From NCBI GenBank assembly GCA_964035545.1, contig OZ037768.1, positions 19,447,700 to 19,511,699 on the forward strand: a stretch of 64,000 nt of DNA. The letters are read 5' to 3'. Below are positions 39,801 through 49,348 of this stretch, piece after piece. Positions within the stretch are counted from its first letter, which is position 1. Each line of letters opens with the position of its first letter. The notes below the pieces were generated by a model. That model had not been told where the DNA came from, made no database searches, and saw only the letters and a list, made by a program, of their open reading frames with translations. Source of the DNA: Bugula neritina. Lineage: Eukaryota; Bryozoa; Gymnolaemata; Cheilostomatida; Bugulidae. A program made the translations under genes and the position numbers.

Positions 39801-42800
39801 CACCTAAGGCCACAGTATGCATTTCAGGGCAACTGATTATTCCAAATTAGAATCCCTGTTATTTACTCTAGAGTTGTAGATAAGAATCTTAGTGTTTAGA
39901 ATTAGTCACATGGCTGTTGGGTGGACTACAGGATTTCCAACTAGTCTGAGCTCCATAGCGCTGCAGCTAGTGAAGGGGTGTGCATTGGCCACCAGCTCTA
40001 GTGTGTCACCAACTGCTGGGAACTAAAGCTAAGAACAAACCTCTGGAAGTTCCCACAGTGACTCCTGGCTGTTCTCTTTATAATAATATTCTTTTCCGGA
40101 TTCATCTACTGCCATGTGCCACTACCAATCAAATCAAAACAGTAGACAACATATTATAATATTATATAGTATACTGTACATACTGCATAGTATATTGTAC
40201 ATACTGCATAGTATACTGTACATACTGTATAGTATACTGTACATACTGTATAGTATACTGTACATACTGCATAGTATATTGTACATACTGCATAGTATAT
40301 TGTACATACAGCATAGTATACTGTACATACTGTATAGTATACTGTACATACAGCATAGTATATTGTACATACTGTATAGTATATTGTACATACTGCATAG
40401 TATACTGTACATACTGCATAGTATACTGTACATACTGCATAGTATACTGTACATACAGCATAGTATACTGTACATACAGCATAGTATACTGTACATACTG
40501 CATAGTATACTGTACATACAGCATAGTATACTGTACATACAGCATAGTATACTGTACATACTGCATAGTATACTGTACATACTGCATAGTATATTGTACA
40601 TACTGCATAGTATATTGTACATACTGCATAGTATATGGTACATACTGCATAGTATATTGTACATACTGCATAGTATATTGTACATACTGCATAGTATATG
40701 GTACATATAGCATAGTATACTGTACATATAGCATAGTATACTGTACATACAGTATATTATATTGTACATACTGTATATTATACTGTACATACTGCATAGT
40801 ATATTGCGCAAGTTATTTGTGTGTTAGCATTCCAGGAGTAAAGCAAAGCCAAGTTATGTGAGATATACCCTATATATTGCATGGTGTACCACCAGTATGC
40901 GTCATTCTATCCAAACAGAACTGCATGTTGCAAGATTCCAGCCAAAATCCCAAAAATGATGCCAGCCTAATTAGTTGTATATATTTTATTGTAATGATAG
41001 ATAGACACACCTTTTCCCCAGTAGCATTGTGAACATAAACCTTGTCTCCATCTTCTGATACCGTCTCGGTCCAACCCTTCCTGAAACTGGAGACTCTGGA
41101 GAGTCTTTTGGACAGAGGAGATGGGGTGGCGTGCTAAAGAGAGGTTCAGAATATACAGTATAATAGAGTAGATATAGCATAGAATATAGAGTATAATAGA
41201 GTAGATATAGCGTAGAATATAGAGTATAATAGAGTAGATGTAGCGTAGAATATAGAGGATAATAGAGTGAATATGGTGTAGAAGATAGAATACACAGCAT
41301 ATTACAGTGTGAAGTGCATGTACGGTATATTGTATACGAAGTATACACTATACAGAGTATACACTATACAGAGTATACACTATATACTGCATACTGTATA
41401 CGCTATACAAAGCATAATTGTCAACAAGTAACAGGTAGTTGTCAGTTGCCAACATTCCTGTCAACTTCCTATCACAGTAATTGTGTGTTTATAACAAATT
41501 GCTATATTCAAGTTTAATTTCACAGTCAAGGTGGAATAGCAGGTGAATCTCTGAGTTATCTATGTGAAAATAGTAGAATAGCACTTAGTATAACACTGTT
41601 GAGTTGCCATAAAATGTAAACTAGTGTATTCCTATCATATAAAGTGGCTAGTTCTTCATATTGAGAGAAAACTAAATCTGTATTCATACACATAATGTAT
41701 GGTGGTTTAAAGGGAGAGGCACTTCTTTATACATATCTTAAGCTTATCACCGATAACAATCATGAGACTAAGAAAGCCTCTAGCCTGGTAGTTCTTTAGC
41801 AGGTAAAATGTGTAGGTGGGCAAAGAATATTATCTATTATTATATCACACAATGACTATCTTTTCATATCCTAAGTACAATTGTACACAGAATCCAATAT
41901 ATACTTATACAGAGTGCACAGGGCTTTTCATCGTGAAAATTATTTTGGAAAATAAAATCTATGCTGAACCATAGCAGTGAATGTGACTGATTTTATAACT
42001 TCCAGTGACTGTTGACTCTATGGCTGAAGAAAGACATTGCTGAAATGGGTGATCATCAACTGACTGTGGTATCATCTCTCTAATGTGAATTAGTTGATTA
42101 ACTAACAGAAGGGAAATGACTTAGTTGAAGGGCAGGTCATTAAAAACAGGTAATTGTATTTAAACATTAGTGCTGAAGATTAGTAAAACTGATATATATT
42201 GTGTATAATAGGAGCTGAATTATGTAGTCACAATCAGGACTTAAGTATACCAAGACATGTTTTAATAACCGATCAGCATACATGCATGTATTTTATAATA
42301 GCACCTGCTAGAGGTAGCTGGCGTCATGTTACCTGCCCACCTGCAGCCAAAACCCCGAGAGCCACTTTTTTTCTACTTTTAGAAGATAGTTTATATTTTA
42401 GATACAGGGGTCATCAGAGGTCAAGTCCTTATAGTATACATGTGTACCATAAAGTATGTTAGTTGAAAGGATTGGACTTACAATACTTACATTCAAAGCA
42501 TTCAGTTGGTTCTTTCTTTTAATCCCTGGGGAATCCCAGGTGGTCTCCTTGGTAACTGGGTTGAAGTAATACATGTTCCCTGAATCGGAGTCTTTCAGTT
42601 TCTGCCAGTTGTTTTCTGCAACCAAACATATTGATCAACCTAAGGGAGGTTAACCTACCAGCCTGTGGGAATAGTTACCACAAAGTGATACATTATACTC
42701 AATAAAAGACTATTTGACCATCTCCACTATTTGTATAATACTATATATTTGCTATATTCTACTTTATATTCCTATGGCCTATACAATCTGCTATAGACTA

Positions 42801-45404
42801 AACTACACTTTTAACACCCTATACGAACTGCTACACTCTTTCTACCATCTTTTATACATATTCTAGGCACTTTTTATATAATATTCCACACACTATATTA
42901 TACTAAATTCTGCACCAGCTTCATAGCTTTATTGGAATGCATCTGTATAAGTCATCAGCAAGGGGGAGGGAGTTGGGGTTTGTAATCAGTAGTGCATTAG
43001 ATTAACTTTTGAAACATAAGCCACTCTATTAGAAGCATCTTGTTGCTAAGCTGTGCACTGCTGGAACAAAGAGTATATACAGAGCTACACTATGCAATAC
43101 TCTACCTTCTGTAGAGACAAAGAGTATATACAGAGCTGTACTATGCAATACTCTACCTTCTGTAGAGACAAAGAGTATATACAGAGCTATACTATGCAAT
43201 ACTCTACCTTCTGTAGAGACCAAGTCCACATGTTTCTCTTGCCTCGCAGCTATGATCTCTTGTATAATTTGCATGTTAGCATAGGTTACTTCAGGTTCAT
43301 CAGGGGAGGGGGACGGGCTAGCACTGTCCTGTTTGAATATATACATGGGTTTAGGTACGTTCTCAGTGGGTCGTATATATGTTCAGTTTTGGAATTGGCA
43401 TCCGAGCTAGGAAAAATATTTCGCAATATGGCCTATAATATGTGGTGATTATAAGTACACCCAGGAGTTGTGAGGTGATATACAACCATGGTCTTGTAGT
43501 ATATCAGTTATATCTATTCCAGAACAGCTAAACTAAATAGTATGGAATTTAAATGTATTTTGTAGGTATTGAAACCAAAAGGAGGCAATGGTCCTGCAAT
43601 GCACATTATTTCAACAATGTTTTTCAACTCATTTTTTTTACAAACAGGTTTTACAACTTCTAGTAATAGGTCAACTGGTAGTTATGCAATAGCGAGATCA
43701 AGCCAAGTTATTGAAACTTTATCCAATACAAAACACAATGTAGCAGTATTTGTGTCAACAATGAAATTGTATAGATGAAAGAAAACACCCAGATTTCTAT
43801 AGGCTTCACATATCATAGTAATGTGTACTAGGATTCCATGTAATAGCAATGTAAGTGGATACTGTATTCAAACTATTGAACACTCCTTGATTCAAATATA
43901 TCCCAAGTTTCTACAGCAGCCCCTGTACTAGCAGTATCCGATTGGCTACTGAGTCATTTGGCAAGCACAACCACAATCAAGATAAATGATAGAAAGCACA
44001 GAATGGAGTCTGGACAAGTCATTTGGAATCAGCATGAGCTGACTACCTGCTAGTAGTGACAGCATGACATACCAAGTACCTGCTAGTAGTGACAGCATGA
44101 CATACAGAACACCTTCTAGAAGTGTCAGCATGACATACAGAGTACCTATTATTAGTGTAGCATGACATACACAGTACCTGCTAGTAATGACAGCATGACA
44201 TACAGAACACCTTCTAGAAGTGTCAGCATGACGTATTGAGTACCTGCTAGTAGTGACAGAATGACATACTGAGTATCTATTATTAGTGTCAGCATGAGTT
44301 GAGTACCTGCTAGTGGTGTTAGCATGACATACAGAGTACCTGCTATTAGTGTCAGCATGACATATTGAGTACCTGCTATTAGTGTCAGCATGACATACAG
44401 AGCACCTGATGCTCAGTGTCTCAATGTTACAGAGAACACAAGTGTCAGTTGAGTAATAAAGGCAAGATTAGTTTTAAGATTATACTTGTTTACAATTACG
44501 CCCCAAAGCTAGTTTTTAATTCATTAGTCTTCAGATTCTTCATTAAAATATGGAAGCTAAAACTACAATGATTGAGGACATTTAAATTACAGCTCTGATG
44601 GCAACAATACATACAGTACTCAACACAGAGTACTGAGAAAGCATGTTCAGGGCCTATAGCCACCAGCTAGTGACAACACCACAACAAAATTCCAGGCTCT
44701 AAAAATTGAACTTCTATAATGCTGACAATGTGGAGGCGCGATTTGAGAAATCTGCTATAAGAAGCTCTGAGTTGGGGTGACTGAGTGCAGTAGCTTGGGG
44801 TCTATAGTTTGGAGTTGGAGGTTCAAAGTTCCAACCTAAACCCCAACTCCAAACAGAGAATTCCAAACTACTGCACCCAGTCACCCCTAACTCAGGGCTG
44901 CTTATAGTAATTTTCTTGACCGAAAGGAGGTGAATTACTCACTGAAGTAACTACAATAGAGGGCTGCAGGTTTAGATTGAGCATTTTGTTTGTTGCCTGG
45001 GAGGCTTCCACTTGAGGTGAAGATTTCGTCTGCAACTGCGAGACTCTATTCAGAGTGTCAGCTTTGGAATCAAACGACCCACTATATGACTGACCATCAC
45101 TTAGGCTGTCTGCATAGCTGCTAGCATTGCTGTGTTCTCTGTGATGACCATTCATAGGCACTGATGGAATGTCGGTGTGAATACTAATGGAGTCACTAGC
45201 TCCGATAACCTCCATTTGAGGATTTACTCTCACATAGCTAGCCGGAACATAAAACTTTTCTCTTTCATCTCTTCTCACTTTCCACCACTCATCTGTAGAC
45301 TTGTCTAGTAAGGTGAATATGTCACCTTTATGTATAGAGATGTGCTTTCCTTCCGAGGTGTCATAGTTGTAATCATACAGAACTTCCACTGAGCTAACTG
45401 CCAT
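27853..45404 (-). CDS. RhoGAP of the ARHGAP12/27/9/15 group: SH3-WW-PH-RhoGAP, 16 coding exons
   Basis: Rho-family GTPase-activating protein, 803 aa (human ARHGAP12 is 846). Exons, minus strand: 45404-44943, 43328-43208, 42615-42491, 41133-41011, 40121-40041, 39335-39114, 38106-38000, 36778-36700, 36276-36172, 35432-35334, 34489-34360, 32196-32020, 31574-31473, 30554-30351, 28765-28660, 28021-27853; all phases close. Domains in order: SH3 (VEVLYDYNYD...DEWWKVRR...FYVPASYV); a TYANMQ motif like ARHGAP12's VYANLQ; WW (NNWQKL...MYYFNP..KETTWDSP); a WW pair sharing a Trp (KGWTETV...EKW|HMAVDESGKEYYY...LWELPE) as in ARHGAP12; PH (KRGYLF ... VRQWFTVLSG); RhoGAP with arginine finger GLYRISGN, GALKLFFREL.EPL, RPQNIAIVFGPTL. 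Vertebrates have several paralogues, so a single symbol is not assigned. An upstream acceptor at 45408 implies a 5' untranslated exon, perhaps ending at 48377 (GTG|GTGAGT). Confidence 0.95.
28440..28640. repeat. 34-bp minisatellite beside a RhoGAP-gene donor
   Basis: Five-plus copies of a 34-bp unit, phased by CAGTGTAC at 28507, 28541, 28575 and 28609 (CAGTACAC at 28473). The array is preceded by degenerate TATACATAC sequence from about 28300. It starts some 20-30 bp into the intron after the exon ending at 28660. Open frames here are repeat products. Confidence 0.9.
29687..30134. mobile_element. MITE-like element with 17-bp terminal inverted repeats
   Basis: AAGTTGCGTTTATACCT at 29687-29703 is matched exactly in inverted orientation by AGGTATAAACGCAACTT at 30118-30134. 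The 448-bp interior has no coding capacity. It lies inside a RhoGAP intron. Target-site duplication is not clear. Confidence 0.65.
32217..32505. repeat. 19-bp minisatellite beside a RhoGAP-gene acceptor
   Basis: About fifteen imperfect copies of ACAGGTGGTGGCAGAGTAG (19 bp). It begins about 20 bp upstream (in transcript sense) of the acceptor of the exon starting at 32196, so it occupies the branch-point region. The adjacent intron words GACAAGAGTAACAGG look like an ancestral unit. Confidence 0.9.
33045..33260. repeat. G-rich degenerate minisatellite in a RhoGAP intron
   Basis: Imperfect copies of GTAGATGGTGTAGGGGTGAA-like words with GGGG runs. The opposing strand gives a Pro/Thr-rich open frame that I treat as a repeat artefact. 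Confidence 0.75.
36512..36671. mobile_element. MITE family A copy in a RhoGAP intron
   Basis: 160 bp with inverted ends AGAAGCAGTAGTGGAAAAAT and CAATTTCTCCACAACTGCAC. Internal words CATAACTTCTTATGCTACAT and CTAATCTAAAACACAGGCTT are shared with the copy at 49.1 kb. It ends about 30 bp from the donor at 36699 of the exon 36778-36700. Confidence 0.7.
37645..37795. repeat. Inverted repeat, 13-bp arms, 151-bp span
   Basis: TCACTGCGTTTCC at 37645-37657 and GGAAACGCAGTGA at 37783-37795 are exact complements. The intervening sequence is less AT-rich than its surroundings. It could be a small MITE remnant in a RhoGAP intron. Confidence 0.45.
38154..38283. mobile_element. MITE family B copy
   Basis: Palindromic 130-bp element. 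The end GGAATTTTTCTAAAAGCAGC is matched inverted by GATGCTCATAGAAAAATTCG. The inner words GGTTGGAACTTTGAAC, CCCCAACTCCAAAC and CTACTGCACTCAG are shared with the elements at 8.9 and 44.8 kb. It lies about 50 bp from the acceptor of exon 38106-38000. Confidence 0.7.
38935..39030. repeat. Short tandem repeat, AAGCATGGTGYYTGTAAG-like
   Basis: Five or so imperfect copies of a 16-18 bp unit (GTGTCTATAAGTATG, GTGCTTGTAAGCATA). It is in the intron about 85 bp past the donor of the exon ending at 39114. Confidence 0.6.
39350..39490. repeat. Degenerate ACATACAACTAA repeats
   Basis: Imperfect repeats of ACATACAACTAA/ATATACAACTAAC words beginning about 15 bp upstream (transcript sense) of the acceptor of the exon starting at 39335. 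Confidence 0.6.
40168..40806. repeat. 21-bp minisatellite, about 30 copies, beside a WW-exon acceptor
   Basis: Unit AGTATACTGTACATACTGCAT (21 bp), about 30 copies with scattered single-base variants. It begins 46 bp upstream (transcript sense) of the acceptor of exon 40121-40041. Because 21 is seven codons and the unit is nearly palindromic, long open frames exist on both strands (about 200-225 codons); these are repeat artefacts. Confidence 0.95.
41157..41288. repeat. 33-bp minisatellite, four copies, beside a RhoGAP-gene acceptor
   Basis: AGTATAATAGAGTAGATATAGC-type unit phased at 41157, 41190, 41223 and 41256. It begins about 22 bp upstream (transcript sense) of the acceptor of exon 41133-41011. 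Confidence 0.9.
43062..43220 (-). repeat. 51-bp tandem array, three copies, containing an exon end and its 5' splice site
   Basis: Units are phased at 43066, 43117 and 43168 (ACAAAGAG on the plus strand). Read on the minus strand, each contains GTCTCTACAGAAG|GTAGAG, which is the 3' end and donor of the RhoGAP exon 43328-43208. Donor G positions are 43207, 43156 and 43105. The period is 17 codons, and the exon's frame stays open through all three copies (VSTEGRVLHS...ALYILF). Confidence 0.95.
44050..44402. repeat. Imperfect 33-36 bp minisatellite in RhoGAP intron
   Basis: About ten copies of GTACCTGCTAGTAGTGACAG + CATGACATACAGA with length variation. On the minus strand each copy reads ...CTACTAGCAGGTAC..., so a CAG|GTA word recurs in every unit. 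It is not next to a known exon. Confidence 0.85.
44740..44912. mobile_element. MITE family B copy
   Basis: Near-perfect long hairpin: GAAGCTCTGAGTTGGGGTGA with TGAGTGCAGTAG on one arm and CTACTGCACCCAGTCACCCC plus TAACTCAGGGCTGCTTATAG on the other; the loop includes AACTTTGAACC/GGTTCAAAGTT-type words. It ends about 30 bp from the SH3 exon donor at 44942. Confidence 0.75.
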
Positions 45405-45408
45405 TCCC

Positions 45409-46016
45409 TACAGTCAAAGCAAATTAACATGTACTCATGGAAGTCCAGCACAACTTAGTCAATATACACTCTCGTGTTGATAAACTTAAAAAAACTGCTT
45501 CAACAAATTTTAAATTTACTAATAACTATAAAATGTTTTCGCTGATGGTCTAATGTACAACATTATAAACCCTGAAAACTAATATGAAGATTAACTATTG
45601 TCTGTATTATATCTACAACTTAGTCTAGTTGGTAGAACTATAATCGAGTATATACTAGTTGAAATTAAAACTTCAACTTGAAGTAAATTAAATTTAAAAT
45701 TGAAAAATAAATTTAATAACCTTGAAATAATATTGAAGAAAATGAAAACAAATATCAATTTAGGATTTTTCAGTCACCAGTACTTCTTTCCTACCATTAA
45801 AAAACTTGAAATTTACTGGATATACCTGTCATAAATAGGCGTGCACTACAAAAATAAATTCCATAGTACAACAGAGCAAAAGTATTTTATGAATGCATTA
45901 CTCCCAGTCAAATTATGCCCTGATGGTAACTTTTCTATACATTTTCTTCCTTCTATACCAGGGCTGCTAAGCAAAGTACAAGAAGCACTGTTCGTAAAAT
46001 AAATAATAACTACAAA
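45409..46016. other. Upstream of the RhoGAP coding start
   Basis: Intron or promoter sequence of the RhoGAP gene; an acceptor (CTGTAG|GGA) sits immediately upstream of the ATG at 45404. Otherwise nothing recognisable. Confidence 0.3.
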
Positions 46017-46259
46017 TATAAGGCTTTAAATTAGAGAGCAGCCCTGGTCTAGGGGTTGGAGCATCTGCCTAGCAAGCACGAAGTCATGGGTTCAAGCCCA
46101 GACACAGGCCATTGGTGATGTTAGGAAGAGCATCCAGTCATAGTTGCTCCTGTGCCTCATTTAAATAAGTCCTTAGCCCGCTAAAAAAAACCTTTATATC
46201 GGTTTCTCACAGAGATAACGACTATAAACTTGCGCGAGTTTTTTATAAGGCTTTAAATT
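46017..46259 (+). mobile_element. tRNA-derived SINE (copy 1) with perfect 16-bp target-site duplication
   Basis: Flanks 46017-46032 and 46244-46259 are identical (TATAAGGCTTTAAATT). The element between starts with a tRNA-like head containing an A box (TGGTCTAGGGGTTGGAGCA) and a B box (GGGTTCAAGCC). A conserved centre follows (GATGTTAGGAAGAGCATCCA, then TTGCTCCTGTGCC), then GTTTCTCACAG and ACTATAAACTTGCG. Two more copies lie at 59.6 and 61.5 kb. The intact duplication suggests a recent insertion. Confidence 0.88.
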
Positions 46260-46910
46260 GCTGATAAATAAAAATTCAGACTTTTACTGTCTGATAAAGT
46301 GAGATACCTTGGTGTGTTAGTGGATCAGAATTTGAAATTTCATTAACATGTATAATCACTAGTTACAACAGTATCAAGAAGAATGTATATTGTAAAGAAT
46401 TTTGTGTATTTTAGCTCTAAACCTCTAGCAAATATATTATTCAAAAGTTTCATCATGTCCCGCATCGCCTATTGTCTACCTATTAGTTTTACTTGTATCT
46501 ATGCCAGTGATAAAAAGGCTATCCGAAAGATGTTCAAAGATTGCTCAAAACTTGGGATTGAGTATCTAAACATTGATTTGTGCATTCAGAAACTCACTAA
46601 CGAACTTGCCATCAAATATATAGTAGATAATGACCATTTTATCAATAACTTTCTGAGTCAATACCCCTCTGGAAGATATCGAACCATCAAATATAAAGGG
46701 GCATGGGGCAGAGATAGCTTCTTGCGATATCTTGTAAATACTTTAAATGAGCTTTTATTTTAAATAATCTAACAGAGTTTTGACTTTTAACTTTCTTTTC
46801 TTTCATTTTTGTTCATACCTACTTATATAATAGCCAGTATTTACACTGAATTTCGCAACGTGTTGTCATGTCTGTGATATGCAATAAATCAATTAATCAA
46901 TCCCTATATT
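46260..46910 (+). mobile_element. Non-LTR retrotransposon (LINE) fragment, reverse transcriptase C-terminal part
   Basis: Translation with one or two frame breaks gives KVRYLGVLVDQNLKF, then SRRMYIVKNF and (from 46383) LANILFKSFIMSRIAYCLPI, followed by a DKKAIRKMFKDCSKLGIEY segment. YLGV-x-D and SR-x-YC-x-P are typical of the region after the catalytic YADD of LINE reverse transcriptases. The 5' part is missing. The tail CAATAAATCAATTAATCAAT at about 46883 looks like a LINE 3' simple tail. A dead fragment with the SINE inserted at its 5' edge. Confidence 0.75.
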
Positions 46911-46919
46911 TTGAAACAA

Positions 46920-47400
46920 TAGCATAAAAATACATACTATACTAAAAGTTACATTCAATAACTATAAGTTAGTGCAATCATAATGCAAATGAATAGTACT
47001 TGAAATAATTACAAATATGAATAGAAATAATAATTCAAATTACTATTCAGTATTCAATATTGAGTGCTGTCATTGTTATTGCTAATATGGTCTTACCATA
47101 TTATTCATATTTGTAATACAATAAGTATAACATTAACTAATACTATGTCCATTAATATGTTTAACAATACCTTCATAACCATTATGAATACTCATTGTCA
47201 TTATGATTATGGATATTATATTTATAATGATAATAAATATGATAATCATAATGATCAAACATGAAGGGATAATAAATATAACATTTTAATCACTTATAGT
47301 TATACTTATAGTTATACCCAGTCTCACAGTTATACCAATACTAATAGTAATATTTATACTTATAGCTAAACTTAATGCAAATGTTATTTTCTACAAAAGA
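46920..47400. repeat. Cryptically simple AATA/CATTATGAT-rich tract
   Basis: Drifted repeats such as TTATGATTATGGATATTATA and TTATACTTATAGTTATACC; same style as 1-600 and 13.6-14.4 kb. No gene. Confidence 0.55.
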
Positions 47401-48599
47401 TCAAGGTAAAAGATTAATAATAATATCAACTTCAAGATCGCTGAAGATCAGGATGAAGATCAAGATGCAACTTGAAATTAATTTCAAAAAGAAAACTCAT
47501 TAATTTTAAAAGTTAAACAACAACTACTACTAGTAGTAAAACTTATACTTATAGTTAATGTTATAGTATCAGTCTATCACATTGAGTTTGACATTGTGAC
47601 TGTAAGTCGTCGATGATTAAAACTCACACTGACTCTGATAACTGTAAGTTAAACACTCACACTGATTGGCAGCAACGTTGTCGCAATGACAATTGCACTC
47701 CTTGAACTTGAAGGTAACGCTGACACTCCGGTCACCTGTGTCTCAGTCTGTGACTTGTGAGTGTGATGATAATGATTAACTTACATAAAGACTAAACTTA
47801 AACATGGATTTATAATGCTGAGCTGTTTCTTACTACACTTATAGAAGTATTGACAATTTTTTAAAATAACTCAGCAATGTTATCTGAGAAATTATATCTC
47901 ACTGGTTTGTAATATTGCTACACAGTTCCAGGTTTCTGCTGCGAATTGTTACTTTCCACTTTGTACGCCTCTAAGTATATTTACTATATTATTATCAATA
48001 TGTATAACTATAATATCATTTGAACCCTCATACAGATTTACAAGGGCAGACAACTACGCTTTACTCGATATTTTGGCAACAGAGTGTACTTATCACACTG
48101 GATTTTAGGTATCCACCCTCAAGCAATCAAGTTTCTTTCATAGAATTGTCCTATTACACTCTATTAAAAAGATTTCAATGATATCTAAGGAATAAGTCAT
48201 CATTATACATTTTGCTAGATGCATGTAAGAATTCCCCGTCGATTGATTGTAGGCTATAATAATCTTGATTCTAAAGCTAAACTTTAATAATCACAGAATC
48301 GATAGAAGAAACACAAACTTTGGAGTCGATGAGTGCAACGTTTGTAAAGACATTAGTTGCCAAAATGCAAACTCACCACCAGCTTTGTGCTCCTTCAACC
48401 GATCTCCACTAGGCTATGATCAAACGATTAACTATCATTAAATTTAATTTAATGCTAATAAGTACTAGTAGTACCACTTAATTTAATACGTCAATAATAA
48501 TATTAATAATTATAACATAAGTATCAGTATGCATTGTAATTATATTCCAGTGCATCGTATAAACTTATATTTTATTTTCAGTAATGTCTATAACTACAC
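47401..48599. other. Intergenic region between divergent RhoGAP and SIRT5 genes
   Basis: It probably holds the RhoGAP promoter. A minus-strand segment ending at 48377 with GTG|GTGAGT could be the RhoGAP 5' untranslated exon. ACTGTAAGT words recur near 47.6 kb. Confidence 0.3.
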
Positions 48600-48950
48600 T
48601 AAGCATAACATAAACATGAACATCGTGATCGAGTTCGACATGTTTAAAATGGGAGAATACTGAATAGTGAATAGTCATACTCATAGACTAAGACATAGTC
48701 ATAGTGATAGACTAACTTTAAGACTTGCTGTTAGAGTGATACTAATAGTGATACTGATAGACTTAAAGTAAAAGTTACAGTTACTGTTAGACTCGTATTC
48801 ATACTCATAGCAATAGTCATAGTGATAAACCATAGGACATAGTGATAGTGATAGGCTGATAGCCGATAGGGCATAGTCATAGTGAATACAATATAAATGA
48901 ATATTTTACTGTACAAGTAGAACTAGAACTACTAAAAGTCACTGAATCTT
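48600..48950. repeat. Cryptically simple CATAGTGATAG tract
   Basis: Drifted ATAGTCATAGTGATAGACT words, similar to 13.6 kb. No gene. Confidence 0.6.
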
Positions 48951-49111
48951 TTAGTTTTAATGCACCAATTTGAATTTGTAGTTTTATTACCAAGCGCATT
49001 GATAACTTCTAAGAAATGTTTAATTAATGTTTATGTTATTATTTTGATTGTATTAATATAGCCAGATGCCTAAGGCTGATTCTTTCATCTTTTTTGTTTT
49101 AAATTTCACTT

Positions 49112-49246
49112 AGGAGCAGTACTGGAGAAATTGAGATAGCCTAAATTATTTTATTTTATTAATAAACTTTTGCGAGAACATAACTTCTTTTGCTACATTT
49201 TTAATCTATAACACAGGCTTTTCTCAATTTTTCCATTTCTGCACCT
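49112..49246. mobile_element. MITE family A copy upstream of SIRT5
   Basis: 135 bp with ends AGGAGCAGTACTGGAGAAAT and TCTCAATTTTTCCATTTCTG + CACCT, and internal words shared with the 36.5 kb copy. It ends about 100 bp before the SIRT5 ATG and so could contribute to its promoter or leader. Confidence 0.7.
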
Positions 49247-49348
49247 ACCTCTCAAATTTATGCTTAGCCAATGGACTATCATTTTTTAATAAATTTAAAC
49301 AAATGTTTTACCAGGCAGAGCACATGATAAATTCACAAAACTATACAA

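Noticed and set aside
40114-40811. Open frames of about 200-225 codons on both strands
   Set aside because: Artefact of a 21-bp (seven-codon) near-palindromic minisatellite.
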